Source of the DNA: Luteibacter sp. SG786
GTDB lineage: Bacteria; Pseudomonadota; Gammaproteobacteria; Xanthomonadales; Rhodanobacteraceae
Direction of reading: 5' to 3'
DNA length: 64,000 nucleotides
Assembly (NCBI RefSeq): GCF_011759605.1
Contig: NZ_JAAOYX010000002.1
Coordinates: 744,001-808,000, forward strand
A program made the translations under genes and the position numbers. The notes beneath the pieces were generated by a model. The model had not been told where the DNA came from. It did not search any database and was given only the letters and a program-made list of their open reading frames with translations. Positions 18,416-27,515 of the stretch are shown piece by piece (position 1 is the stretch's first letter; each line of letters begins with the position of its first letter).

Positions 18416-18991
18416 ATGACATCCCTTCTTCGCCCCGCCCTCGTACTGCTCGTGGGCTTTACCGTCATCACCGGCGTGGCCTATCCACTCCTCGTCACCG
18501 GCGCCGCACAGGCGGTATTCCCGCGTGAGGCAAACGGCAGCATCGTCGAGTCGGGCGGGAAGCCGGTCGGCTCGTCGCTGCTCGGCCAGTCGTTCGCCGA
18601 GCCGCGCTACTTCTGGAGCCGTCCCTCGGCCACGAGTCCCGATCCCTACAATGGCACGGCGTCGGGCGGATCGAACCAGGGCCCGACCAATCCGGCCCTC
18701 ACTGACGCGGCAAAGAAGCGGATCGCCGCGTTGCAGGCGGCCGACCCTGGCAACACGGCACCGGTGCCGGTGGAACTCGTCACGGCGTCGGGCAGCGGCC
18801 TCGACCCGGAGATCAGCCCGGCGGCGGCGCGTTACCAGGTGGCCCGCGTGGCGCATGCGCGCGGGCTGGACCCGGCCACCGTGCAGTCACTGGTCGAGTC
18901 GCATACGGAAGGGCGCCAGTTCGGCGTGCTGGGCGAGCCACGGGTGAACGTGCTCGAATTGAACCTGGCTCTCGACGCGTCGCATCGCTGA
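18416..18991 (+). CDS. kdpC: K+-transporting ATPase subunit KdpC
   Basis: A 191-residue inner-membrane subunit with one N-terminal helix ([20 protein letters not shown]) and a periplasmic domain. Family motifs include [47 protein letters not shown] and [18 protein letters not shown]. The ATG at 18416 follows a GAGGAG site; an upstream in-frame ATG lies inside the porin gene. KdpC aids ATP and K+ affinity of the complex. Confidence 0.95.
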   Translation: MTSLLRPALVLLVGFTVITGVAYPLLVTGAAQAVFPREANGSIVESGGKPVGSSLLGQSFAEPRYFWSRPSATSPDPYNGTASGGSNQGPTNPALTDAAKKRIAALQAADPGNTAPVPVELVTASGSGLDPEISPAAARYQVARVAHARGLDPATVQSLVESHTEGRQFGVLGEPRVNVLELNLALDASHR

Positions 18992-18994
18992 GGT

Positions 18995-19077
18995 TGTGGG
19001 AGCCGCTTCAGCGGCGATGGGTGCTCGCGGCAAGGTTGCCCGCTGCCGCGGGATCGCCGGCATAGCCGGCTCCCACA
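18995..19077. repeat. REP-like element, family A, between kdpC and kdpD
   Basis: Left arm TGTGGGAGCCGCTTCAGCGG, right arm GATCGCCGGCATAGCCGGCT then CCCACA. The outer GTGGGAGCCG ends pair, while the inner hairpins are of two different types. It starts four bases after the kdpC stop, separating the transporter genes from the kdpDE regulators. A partial extra copy (CCGGCATAGCCAGCTCC) follows at about 19082. Confidence 0.85.
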
Positions 19078-19165
19078 TCTCCCGGCATAGCCAGCTCCGA
19101 CAGGGTTCCGGGCACCGTTCGGGTAACCTTTTGATCGACACTCATATCTTTCCTCGGCCACCTCC

Positions 19166-21826
19166 ATGAACAACGATCGCGACGCCCGCGCCGATGCGCT
19201 GCTCAACGCAGCGAAGGACGAGGACGGCCAACGCCTGAAGATCTTCCTTGGCGCCTCGCCGGGGGTGGGCAAGACATACGCCATGCTCTCGGCCGCGCGC
19301 GATCTGCGTCGCCAGGGCGTGGACGTGGTGGTCGGCCTGGCCGAGACGCATGGCCGGACGGAGACGGCCGCACTGCTCGAAGGTATCGAGGTCCTGCCGA
19401 CGCGGGCGGTGCACTACGCGGGACGCACCTTCCAGGAGTTCGACCTGGAGGCCGCCCTGGCCCGAAAACCGGCGGTGATACTCGTCGACGAACTGGCACA
19501 CTCGAACCTGCCCGGGGGCCGGCACGCCTATCGCTGGCAGGACATCGTGGAACTGCTCGACGCGGGCATCGAGGTCTACACGGCGATGAACGTGCAGCAC
19601 CTGGAAAGCCTCAACGACCAGGTGCGCCGCATCACCGGCGTGGCCGTGCGCGAAACCGTGCCGGACGCGTTCCTCGATCGCGCCCGGGACATCGTGCTGG
19701 TGGATCTGCCCCCGCGCGAGCTGATCGCCCGCCTGCGGCAGGGCAAGGTGTACGTGCCGGAGACGGCCGCGGTCGCGCTGGAAGCGTTCTTCTCGCCGAC
19801 CAATCTCGCGGCACTGCGCGAACTCGCGGTGGAGACGGTCGCGGCGCACGTGGAAAGCGACCTGCGCGAGTCCATGCTCGCGCGCGGCGACGCCATGCCC
19901 GTCCGACGCCGCGTGGTGGCGGCCATCGATGGCGCCGCGCAGAGCGAATACCTCGTGCGCATCACGCGGCGTATCGCCGAGCGCCGCGGTGCGCCGTGGA
20001 GTGTCGTCTATGTCGATCGCGGCGGTACCGACAGTGCGCGCCGTGAGCGCGTGGACGCGGCAATGCGACTCGCCCGGCGTCTCGGTGGCGAAGGCGTGGT
20101 GCTGCGCGGCCATGCCGTCGCGGACGAATTGCTGGCCTGGGCCGACCGCGAGGGCGTGGGCCAGATCATCGTGGGGCGCACGCGGGAGCGCCCCATTGCA
20201 CGGCGCCTGGGCTTGTCCTTCACCCAGCAACTGCTTCGCCGTGGCGCGCACCTGGAACTCACCATCGTCGCCACCCCTCTGGAACGGGCCAGCGCGCGAC
20301 GACGGCTCCGCGCCGGCGTCAGCAAAGGCTCGCGCCGCGATTACGGCATGGCCACGGCCGCCACCGCGGTGGCGATGGCGCTGTCGTTCGTGGCCGACCG
20401 TTTCCTTTCCGTCGCCAACCTCTCGCTCATCTTCCTCACCGCCGTCTTGTTCGTCGCGGTGCGTACGCGCATGGCCGTCGCGGTGTACACCGCCCTGCTC
20501 TGCTTCGTCGGCTACAACTTCTTCTTCGCGCCGCCGCGCTACACGCTTGTCATCGCCAATGCCGACGACGTTCTGGCCGTGGTGCTGTTCCTGGCCGCTG
20601 CGCTGGTATGCAGCCGCCTGGCGACTCGGCTGTCCGGGCAGGTGGCCTCGCTGCGCGCGGCCCAGGTACGCGGACGCGTGCTGGTGACACTGGGCCAGCA
20701 GCTGGCCACCGCGGCGGATGCGGCGGCGATCCGCGAGGTGGGTGCACGGGCCCTGGCGCGTGCGCTGGACGCGCAGGCGAGCGTGCTCGCCCGCGACGCG
20801 GGGGGCGCGCTGGTGCCGGTTGCTTCCGCGCCGGAACCGTTCGCCCTGTCCGCGCAGGACGTTGCCGCTGCCGACTGGTCCGACGCGCACGCGGAACCCG
20901 CGGGGCGCTTCACCGACACGCTGCATGGCGCGTCGAGCTGGATGCTGCCTTTGGGCACCGAAGCGCAGCGGGCGGGCGTAGTCGCCCTGCGCTTTCCGGA
21001 CACTCCCGGCGGCCCGGATGCGGACCGCCGCGGCATGGCGCTCGCGATGGTGCAGGACATCGGCCAGGCGCTGGAACGCGCGCGACTCGCCGCCGAACTG
21101 GAAGGCGCGCGCGTGGAAGGCGAAACAGAGCGGCTGCGCAACGCCTTGCTGTCGTCAGTGTCGCACGATCTGCGCTCGCCGTTGGCATCAATGATCGGTG
21201 CCGCCGGCACCTTGCTCGACTACGAAAAACAGTTGCCCGAAGGCGAACGGCGCGAACTGCTGGAAGCCATCCTTGGCGAAGGCCGGCGTCTCGACAGCTA
21301 CATTCAGAACCTGCTGGACATGACGCGCCTCGGCCATGGTGCGCTCACGCTCAAGCGCGACTGGGTCGATGCCGGCGAGATCGTCGCCGCCGCGGTCTCG
21401 CGCATGCGCAAGCAGTTTCCCGAGACGCGGGTGGACATGCAATTGCCGCCGGGCACCGTGCTCCTGCATGTGCATCCTGCGCTGATCGAGCAGGCCCTGT
21501 TCAACATCCTCGAGAACGCGGCGCGTTTCTCGCCGCCCGACGAGCCCGTGCGCGTCATGGTCCGTGTCGAGTCCGGGCACCTGCTGGTGGATGTGAGCGA
21601 CCGCGGGCCCGGCATTCCGGAAGACGAGCGCGAGCGGATTTTCGACATGTTCCATTCGGTGGCGCGCGGCGACCGCGGCAAGCAGGGCACCGGACTGGGG
21701 CTTGCCATCTGCCGGGGCATGATCGGCGCCCATGGCGGTAGCGTGCAGGCCTTGCCCCATGTCGGCGCAGGCACCACCATCCGGGTTTCGCTGCCCTTGC
21801 CGGCGCCGCCCGACGACAACCCATGA
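19166..21826 (+). CDS. kdpD: Sensor histidine kinase KdpD
   Basis: The 886-residue sensor of K+ limitation. Domain order: N-terminal KdpD domain with Walker A GASPGVGKT at residues 29-37; a USP-like domain around 250-370; four closely spaced transmembrane helices (DUF4118, about 390-490); a GAF-like region; HisKA with SSVSHDLRSPLASM, phosphorylated His at 667; and HATPase (QALFNILENAARFSPPDEPV, DRGPGIPEDERERIF, GTGLGLAICRGM). The length is typical. It overlaps kdpE by four bases. Confidence 0.97.
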   Translation: MNNDRDARADALLNAAKDEDGQRLKIFLGASPGVGKTYAMLSAARDLRRQGVDVVVGLAETHGRTETAALLEGIEVLPTRAVHYAGRTFQEFDLEAALARKPAVILVDELAHSNLPGGRHAYRWQDIVELLDAGIEVYTAMNVQHLESLNDQVRRITGVAVRETVPDAFLDRARDIVLVDLPPRELIARLRQGKVYVPETAAVALEAFFSPTNLAALRELAVETVAAHVESDLRESMLARGDAMPVRRRVVAAIDGAAQSEYLVRITRRIAERRGAPWSVVYVDRGGTDSARRERVDAAMRLARRLGGEGVVLRGHAVADELLAWADREGVGQIIVGRTRERPIARRLGLSFTQQLLRRGAHLELTIVATPLERASARRRLRAGVSKGSRRDYGMATAATAVAMALSFVADRFLSVANLSLIFLTAVLFVAVRTRMAVAVYTALLCFVGYNFFFAPPRYTLVIANADDVLAVVLFLAAALVCSRLATRLSGQVASLRAAQVRGRVLVTLGQQLATAADAAAIREVGARALARALDAQASVLARDAGGALVPVASAPEPFALSAQDVAAADWSDAHAEPAGRFTDTLHGASSWMLPLGTEAQRAGVVALRFPDTPGGPDADRRGMALAMVQDIGQALERARLAAELEGARVEGETERLRNALLSSVSHDLRSPLASMIGAAGTLLDYEKQLPEGERRELLEAILGEGRRLDSYIQNLLDMTRLGHGALTLKRDWVDAGEIVAAAVSRMRKQFPETRVDMQLPPGTVLLHVHPALIEQALFNILENAARFSPPDEPVRVMVRVESGHLLVDVSDRGPGIPEDERERIFDMFHSVARGDRGKQGTGLGLAICRGMIGAHGGSVQALPHVGAGTTIRVSLPLPAPPDDNP

Positions 21827-22521
21827 ATTCCATCGCGCCGCGCGTGCTCGTGATCGACGACGAAGTGCAGATCCGCCGGTTCCTCGACATCGGCCTGCGC
21901 GCCGAGGGCTACCAGGTCTTCCTCGCCGGCAGCGGCAAGGAGGGGTTGGGCCTGGCCGCGACGCAGTCGCCCGATGTGGTCATTCTCGACATCGGCCTGC
22001 CCGACATGGAAGGCCACGAGGTGCTGCGCGAGTTGCGTGCGTGGAGCCAGGTGCCGGTGCTGATGCTCTCGGTGAGGGACGCCGAGAGCGAGAAGGTGAA
22101 GGCGCTGGACCGCGGCGCGAACGACTATGTGACCAAACCGTTCGGCATCCAGGAACTCATGGCGCGCCTGCGCGTGCTGCTGCGCACGGGAGCGAAGGGC
22201 GGGGAAGCCGCGGCAGCGTTGCGCTACGACGACGGCGCGCTGTCCATCGATGTGGCGCGCCGCGAAGTGTTCGTGGACGGCCAGGCCGTCGCACTGACGC
22301 GAAAGGAATTCGCGGTGCTGTCGCTGCTCGTGCGCCACGCCGGGCGTGTGGTCGGCCAGCAGCAGATCCTTCGCGAGGTATGGGGCCCGACCCATGCGCA
22401 GGACACGCACTACCTGCGTATCGTGATGGGAAAACTGCGGCAGAAACTGGGTGACGATCCGTCATCTCCGCGTTGGCTCAAAACGGAGCCCGGTGTGGGC
22501 TATCGCTTCCCGGCGTCCTGA
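21823..22521 (+). CDS. kdpE: Response regulator KdpE
   Basis: A 232-residue OmpR/PhoB-type regulator that receives phosphate from KdpD and activates the kdp genes. The receiver has VLVIDDE and phosphorylatable Asp56 in VVILDIGLPD. The winged-helix C-terminus shows LTRKEFAVLSLLVRHAG and THYLRIVMGKLRQKL. Its ATG overlaps the kdpD stop (ATGA), so the two are coupled. Confidence 0.96.
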   Translation: MNSIAPRVLVIDDEVQIRRFLDIGLRAEGYQVFLAGSGKEGLGLAATQSPDVVILDIGLPDMEGHEVLRELRAWSQVPVLMLSVRDAESEKVKALDRGANDYVTKPFGIQELMARLRVLLRTGAKGGEAAAALRYDDGALSIDVARREVFVDGQAVALTRKEFAVLSLLVRHAGRVVGQQQILREVWGPTHAQDTHYLRIVMGKLRQKLGDDPSSPRWLKTEPGVGYRFPAS

Positions 22522-22685
22522 TGACAACGCAAACGTTTTCGTCCATCACGCCCATTTCATCGTGCGGCGCAAACGCGTGATCCCGGTCACAGCAACGCCA
22601 ACCTGCGGCATTTCTAAGACAAGTCCGATTTCCTTCCTCGATGAGCTTGCGCAGCCTCGCCCGCTCACTCGAAAAGGAGCGCCGC

Positions 22686-23018
22686 GTGTACCGTCTGCCA
22701 TCCATCCTCATCGCCTCCATCATCGCCACTGCCGAGCTGCCTCCAGCTTCCATCCTGAGGTGCGGCAACGAACGCTTCGTCGCGGGAGAGCGCCTGCTGC
22801 CCAGCTACCACGAAGCAAGGCTGCAATGTCGCAACGAGGAACACGCGCTCACCCACCCGCAGACGGGCACCTTTGAGAAGGAGCGCACCTGTTATGACGT
22901 GACCACACCCGGCACGCACGGCGAATGGCAGTATGGCCGCATCGCCTTGGACGTGATCGAACGGCACAGCGGCGATGCCTACACCTTCGAAACCCTCTGG
23001 ATGTGCAAACCCATATGA
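22686..23018 (+). CDS. Small possibly secreted protein of unknown function
   Basis: A 110-residue frame with a GTG start at 22686 preceded by AAAGGAG at good spacing. The first 20 residues (YRLPSILIASIIATAELPP) are hydrophobic and could be a signal peptide. The remainder has three Cys (RCGNERF, LQCRNEE, RTCYDV) and a fourth near the end (LWMCKPI), which would suit disulfide bonds outside the cytoplasm. No family is recognised. An in-frame ATG at 22641 would add 15 residues but has no clear binding site. The 160 bases before it, after kdpE, look relatively AT-rich and hold no gene. Confidence 0.5.
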   Translation: MYRLPSILIASIIATAELPPASILRCGNERFVAGERLLPSYHEARLQCRNEEHALTHPQTGTFEKERTCYDVTTPGTHGEWQYGRIALDVIERHSGDAYTFETLWMCKPI

Positions 23019-23019
23019 C

Positions 23020-23829
23020 TCACGTGGCCACGACCTGGCGTGCCAGGTATCGTCCCGGCGAATCGCCGAAGGCCTTACGGAACATGGCGACGAACGCGCT
23101 CGGCGAGGCGTAGCCCAGGGCATCCGCGACAACCGATACCGGCTCTCCTTCCGCCAGCCGCTCCAGTGCGCAGGCAAGCCTCGCCTGCTGCCGCCATTGG
23201 GCCACGCTGCATTGCGTTTCCTGGCGGAAAAGGCGTGTGAGGGTACGCACGGACATGCCCGCCCAACTCGCCCACTCGTCGATCCCCCGCGTGTCGTCGG
23301 GTCGCTCGAACATCGCCATGGCGATGCGACGCAGGCGGCGATCCACCGGCATCGGCAGGTGCAACTGCTCGACCGGCGCACGGCGCATTTCATCCAGCAG
23401 CACGGCAAGCAGCCTATCCTTCTCCGGCTCTCGTTCACCGTCGATGGGCCAGGTGGCGGCGCGTTTCACGATGGCCCGGAACAGGTCGCTCACCCCCACC
23501 ACGCATGGCCGGTCGGGAAGACCTTCGGCGGCACTGGGTGCGATGAACACGCCCCAGGCGCGCAGGGGCCCCGCCATGCTCACCGTGTGCATCTCGCCCG
23601 GCGGCATCCAGCCGGCCCGGTGCGGCGGCAACAACCAGGAGCCGTGCTCCGTGCGGTTGATTACCAGGCCCTGTTCCACATAGAAGAATTGCCCGCGGAC
23701 ATGGTTATGCCAGTCGGTTTCGGCGTGGGGAATTTCGCCCTTCGCCTCGTAGGCGACGAGCGGCGGACCATCGGCGCTTTCCAGGAGCGCGTGCAGGGTA
23801 TCGTCCAGCATTTGGCCATTTCTCGACAT
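23020..23829 (-). CDS. AraC-family transcriptional regulator
   Basis: A 269-residue regulator. The N-terminal half is a cupin-like sensing domain (WHNHVRGQFFYVEQG, HRAGWMPPGEMH) and the C-terminal 100 residues hold two helix-turn-helix motifs (WASWAGMSVRTLTRLFRQET and EGEPVSVVADALGYASPSAF). The ATG at 23829 gives the normal family length; an in-frame ATG at 23868 is also possible. Its stop lies one base beyond the end of the convergent small gene. The effector and targets are unknown; the divergent small gene at 23951 is a candidate. Confidence 0.85.
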   Translation of the reverse strand: MSRNGQMLDDTLHALLESADGPPLVAYEAKGEIPHAETDWHNHVRGQFFYVEQGLVINRTEHGSWLLPPHRAGWMPPGEMHTVSMAGPLRAWGVFIAPSAAEGLPDRPCVVGVSDLFRAIVKRAATWPIDGEREPEKDRLLAVLLDEMRRAPVEQLHLPMPVDRRLRRIAMAMFERPDDTRGIDEWASWAGMSVRTLTRLFRQETQCSVAQWRQQARLACALERLAEGEPVSVVADALGYASPSAFVAMFRKAFGDSPGRYLARQVVAT

Positions 23830-23950
23830 AAGTTGGCCCGGTGACGATATCAGGCCGATAGCTTCCATGGCTAACATTTGCACTCCCAAACAAATGTCCT
23901 GAACGTGGCGAACCTTAGCCACGACCGGACCTCGACGCCGGAGATTCCCC

Positions 23951-24202
23951 ATGATCCGTCTCGTCACGAACGACTACAACGACCTCGACGGCGGCCAGGA
24001 GGCGGGCGACGCCCTCGTCACTTTCGTCGCCTGTGCCCACGCCATGCTGGACCCGGGAACCCCGGAAGAACAGGTCCGGACCCTCGAACCACGCCTTCTG
24101 GCGCAGCTGCCGACCTTGCGGGCACTGGGCGTGTTCGATCTCTTTGCGGTGCGCGATCCTGCCCTGGCCGCCCTTCTCGCCGACGAGGATGCGACTTCCT
24201 GA
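23951..24202 (+). CDS. Unidentified 83-residue protein
   Basis: A short soluble protein, acidic (IRLVTNDYNDLDGGQEAGDA) with a Leu/Ala-rich helical C-terminus (LLAQLPTLRALGVFDLFAVR). CGGAG lies about eight bases before the ATG. It is divergent from the AraC regulator gene, with about 120 bases between them, and it ends shortly before the marR promoter. I do not recognise a family. It may be the AraC target or belong to the efflux cluster. Confidence 0.5.
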   Translation: MIRLVTNDYNDLDGGQEAGDALVTFVACAHAMLDPGTPEEQVRTLEPRLLAQLPTLRALGVFDLFAVRDPALAALLADEDATS

Positions 24203-24233
24203 CTTGTAAATATCTGCCCCGCGCATATTTGCC

Positions 24234-24261
24234 TTGACAACTATACTGTTGGCAATAGAAT
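24234..24261 (+). promoter_or_regulatory. marR promoter with overlapping palindromic operator
   Basis: A consensus -35 box TTGACA (24234-24239) and a -10 box TAGAAT (24256-24261) are 16 bases apart. Filling the space is an imperfect palindrome, TTGACAAC then tatact then GTTGGCAA, with one mismatch in eight. The layout is that of an autorepressed MarR operator, because a protein bound there would block RNA polymerase. The ATG of the MarR gene follows at 24269, so the untranslated leader would be almost absent. Confidence 0.75.
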
Positions 24262-24268
24262 ATGCGTC

Positions 24269-24724
24269 ATGAACACGAACGTATGCCCCACTGACGGCCG
24301 CGACAGCCTCGGTGCCCTGATCGGCATGGTCCGCGGCGAGATCGTCCGGGCCATCGAGTCCGACCTCGCCGCGCAGGGGGCGGACCTCAAGTTCACCCAG
24401 TTTCACATGCTGAAGCGCCTGGCGATGCTGGGCCCCATGTCCGCCTCGGAGCTCGCCAGGGCCGTCGATCTCGACGGCGGCGCGATGACCCGTCAGCTCG
24501 ACCAGTTGGAAACCAAGGGATACCTGCGCCGCCAGCCGCACGAGCAGGACCGCCGTGCCCTGCGCATCGAACTGACCGAGGCGGGCGAAGCCCTGTGGCG
24601 GCACCTGCACGAGAGCAACGTCGCCACGCTGGAGCGTGCGCAGCGCAGCCTGTCCGCCGAAGAGCGCGAACGGCTGCACGACTACCTGGAGCGCGTGCTC
24701 ACCTCGCTCCGCGAAAAAGACTGA
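24269..24724 (+). CDS. MarR-family repressor of the efflux operon
   Basis: A 151-residue winged-helix regulator. The core is FTQFHMLKRLAMLGPMSASE then LARAVDLDGGAMTRQLDQLE (recognition helix) and the wing KGYLRRQPHEQDRRALRIEL, with a Leu-rich C-terminal dimer helix. It is the first gene of the unit and is followed after 23 bases by the outer-membrane factor. By analogy with EmrR/MprA it should release its operator on binding the pump's substrates. Confidence 0.9.
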   Translation: MNTNVCPTDGRDSLGALIGMVRGEIVRAIESDLAAQGADLKFTQFHMLKRLAMLGPMSASELARAVDLDGGAMTRQLDQLETKGYLRRQPHEQDRRALRIELTEAGEALWRHLHESNVATLERAQRSLSAEERERLHDYLERVLTSLREKD

Positions 24725-24747
24725 CCTTACTGTCGAGGCAAAAACTC

Positions 24748-26205
24748 ATGCGTCTGCACACTCTTGTGGCGGCCGTCGGGGCCGCGCTGATCCTGTCCGG
24801 CTGTGTCACCAGCCGTGGACTGGAGCCGCAGGGCCGGCTCGCCGACCCCGCCAACCTTCACGCCGAACGCAGTCTGGCCAAGGCCCAGGTCTCGCCTGCC
24901 AACTGGCCGTCGGCCGACTGGTGGACGGGACTGGGCGACAGCCAGCTGTCCTCGCTGATCGAGGAAGCCTTGAAGGACAACCCGGATCTCGCCGCCGCCG
25001 ACGCACGCGTGCGCCAGGCGCAGGCGCAGAGCGGCGCGGCCGACGCGGCACGCGATCCCACGCTGGCCGTGGGCGGCGGCGTGGCCGGCGCGCACCTGCC
25101 CGGCACGCTGTTCCCCGCACCGCTCGGCAACCACTTCAGCTGGACGAAATACGGCTACGGCAACTTCAGCTGGGACTTCGACCTTTGGGGCGGCAAGCGG
25201 GCCGCGTGGGAAGCCGCCGTCGGTTCGCAGCGGGCCAGTGAGATCGACGCACGCGCCGCGCGCATCGAATTGTCCACCAACGTGGCCCGCGCCTACGTGC
25301 AGCTGGGCTACGCGTTCACCGAACTGGACGTTGCGAAGGCCGAGCTGGATCGCAGCACTGCGTCGCGCGAGCTGACCCGCCAGCGCGTGGCCGCCGGTGT
25401 GGACAACCAGATACAGGTGAAGCAGGCCGACACCGAAGTGGCCACGGCGGAGCGCGAGATGGCGGTGGCGCAGCGCGCCATCGACAGCGCGCGGAGTTCG
25501 TTGAGCGTGCTTCTGGGCAAGGGCCCGGATCGCGGCCTGGACATTGCGCGACCCGCGGTGCTGGCGCCGTCGGCTGTGGCCGTACCCGGCAACCTGCCGG
25601 CGGACCTGCTCGGCCATCGCGCCGATCTCGTGGCCGCGCGTTGGCGCGTGGAAGCGGCATCCAAGGACATCGCGTCCGCGAAGGCGGAGTTCCTGCCCAA
25701 CGTGAGCCTCGGCGTGCTCGCCGCACAGGTTGCCGGCGGCAGCGAGAACCTGTTCGCCTCGCGCGCGCGCTTCTGGCAGGTGCTGCCGGCGTTCAGCCTG
25801 CCGATCTTCGACGGCGGCCGTCTGCGCGCCAACCTCGCCGGCAAGGACGCCGAATACGATCTGGCCGTGGCCCAGTACAACAAGATCCTGGTCGGCGCGC
25901 TCAACGAGGTGGCCGACGATCTGTCCGGCCTGGACTCCCTCGCGACCCAGGTCGCAGCGCAGCAGCGCGCCACGGATGCCGCGCAGCAGGCTTACGACCT
26001 GTCGCAGCAGCGCTACAAGGCGGGCGTCGGCAGCTATCTGGAATCGCTGGTGGTGCGCCAGCAACTGCTTCAGGCCGAGCAGCGCATGGCCGCGCTGCGC
26101 GCACAGCAGGTCGACACGTCCGTCCAACTCATCCAGGCGCTCGGCGGCGGTTTCCGCCCCGAGGCAGGCGACCAGCCGGTCGCCGCCGCGACGCCGAACA
26201 ACTAA
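24748..26205 (+). CDS. Outer-membrane efflux lipoprotein, NodT/OprM type
   Basis: A 485-residue outer-membrane channel of a tripartite pump. The signal sequence ends in the lipobox LSGC (VAAVGAALILSGCVTSRG), predicting a lipid-anchored Cys. Two OEP repeats are visible, with the coiled-coil sections around residues 190-260 and 400-470 (ADTEVATAEREMAVAQRAID, ALNEVADDLSGLDSLATQVA). The start at 24748 was chosen for the lipoprotein signal. The pump subunits follow in the same direction. Confidence 0.92.
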   Translation: MRLHTLVAAVGAALILSGCVTSRGLEPQGRLADPANLHAERSLAKAQVSPANWPSADWWTGLGDSQLSSLIEEALKDNPDLAAADARVRQAQAQSGAADAARDPTLAVGGGVAGAHLPGTLFPAPLGNHFSWTKYGYGNFSWDFDLWGGKRAAWEAAVGSQRASEIDARAARIELSTNVARAYVQLGYAFTELDVAKAELDRSTASRELTRQRVAAGVDNQIQVKQADTEVATAEREMAVAQRAIDSARSSLSVLLGKGPDRGLDIARPAVLAPSAVAVPGNLPADLLGHRADLVAARWRVEAASKDIASAKAEFLPNVSLGVLAAQVAGGSENLFASRARFWQVLPAFSLPIFDGGRLRANLAGKDAEYDLAVAQYNKILVGALNEVADDLSGLDSLATQVAAQQRATDAAQQAYDLSQQRYKAGVGSYLESLVVRQQLLQAEQRMAALRAQQVDTSVQLIQALGGGFRPEAGDQPVAAATPNN

Positions 26206-26228
26206 GAAAACGTCCCGAGGCACTAACG

Positions 26229-27440
26229 ATGTCCCAAGAAACCACCGCCCCCGCCGGCGCCGTCGTGGCGCCGCCACCGAAGAGCCGTCGCGGCTTCTTC
26301 CTCAAGCTTCTGGTCCTCGTTCTCGTCCTGGCCGGCATCGGCTGGACCGTCTGGTATTTCGTCGACGGCCGCTGGTACGAGGACACCGACGACGCCTACG
26401 TCAACGGTAATGTGGTGCAGATCACGCCGCAGATCGCGGCCACCGTGCTCTCGATCACGGCCGACGATGGCGATCGCGTACACAAGGGCGACGTGCTCGT
26501 GAAGCTCGACGACAGCGATGCGCAGATCGCCATCCTGAGCGCGCGCGCCGAACTGGCCAACACCGTGCGTCGCGTGCGCGGCCTCTACAACAACGTGAGT
26601 TCCGCGCAGGCCGACGTGGCCGTGCGCCAGACGGCCGTGGACCGCGCCCGCGCGGATTACAACCGCCGCCGCGACCTGGCCAAGTCCGGCGCGATCTCGG
26701 CGGAAGAGTTGTCGCACGCGCTCGACACGCTCACCTCGGCGGAAAGCAGCCTGGCTTCCGCGAAGCAGGCCTACAGCACCAGCAAGGTGCTGGTGGACGA
26801 CACCGTGGTTGCCTCGCATCCCGATGTGCGCGCCGCTGCTGCCAAGCTGCGCTCCGCGTACCTCGACAAGGCGCGCACGGAGATCCTGGCGCCGGTGGAC
26901 GGTTACGTCGCCAAGCGCAGCGTGCAGCTCGGCCAGCGCGTGCAGCCGGGCGCTGCCCTGATGGCCGTGGTGCCGTTGCATGAAGTCTGGATCGACGCCA
27001 ACTTCAAGGAAACGCAGCTCACGCACATGCGCATCGGCCAGCCGGTGGACGTCACCGCCGACGTGTACGGCAGCGACATGGTGTACAAGGCGAAGATCCG
27101 CAGCCTCGGCGTGGGCAGCGGCAGCGCGTTTTCGCTCCTGCCGGCGCAGAACGCCACCGGCAACTGGATCAAGATCGTTCAGCGCGTGCCGGTGCGCGTG
27201 GTGTTCACCGATCCGAAGCAGCTCGACGAGAAGCCGCTGCGCCTCGGCCTCTCCACCAAGGTAACGGTGTCGCTGCACGACCAGAGCGGTGCCTTGCTCG
27301 CGCAGCAGCCGCCGGCCAAGCCGGAGTTCGCCACCGACGTGTACGACAACCGCCTCGCGGGCGTCGACGAAGAGATCGCTCGCGTGATCCACGACAATGC
27401 ATCGTCGGGCGCGGGCGAGCAGGAAAAGGCGCCGAAGTAG
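26229..27440 (+). CDS. emrA: EmrA-like membrane fusion protein
   Basis: A 403-residue periplasmic adaptor anchored by one N-terminal helix (GFFLKLLVLVLVLAGIGWTV). It has the HlyD-family DTDDAYVNGNVVQITPQIAA start, a split lipoyl domain, a long helical hairpin (about residues 100-220), and a beta-barrel part with VWIDANFKETQLTHMRIGQP. It links the inner-membrane EmrB to the outer-membrane channel. The start at 26229 lies 23 bases after the previous gene. Confidence 0.93.
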   Translation: MSQETTAPAGAVVAPPPKSRRGFFLKLLVLVLVLAGIGWTVWYFVDGRWYEDTDDAYVNGNVVQITPQIAATVLSITADDGDRVHKGDVLVKLDDSDAQIAILSARAELANTVRRVRGLYNNVSSAQADVAVRQTAVDRARADYNRRRDLAKSGAISAEELSHALDTLTSAESSLASAKQAYSTSKVLVDDTVVASHPDVRAAAAKLRSAYLDKARTEILAPVDGYVAKRSVQLGQRVQPGAALMAVVPLHEVWIDANFKETQLTHMRIGQPVDVTADVYGSDMVYKAKIRSLGVGSGSAFSLLPAQNATGNWIKIVQRVPVRVVFTDPKQLDEKPLRLGLSTKVTVSLHDQSGALLAQQPPAKPEFATDVYDNRLAGVDEEIARVIHDNASSGAGEQEKAPK

Positions 27441-27515
27441 GCGCATGCGGCGGGCGCGGTCCATACCGCGCCCGCCGTTCGCCTCCGCCCCCTACTCCAA
27501 CGATCAGGTTTTTCC

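Noticed and set aside
22530-22550. AAACGTTT core after kdpE as a LacI-type operator
   Set aside because: Only the central eight bases are symmetrical and no regulated gene start lies close by.
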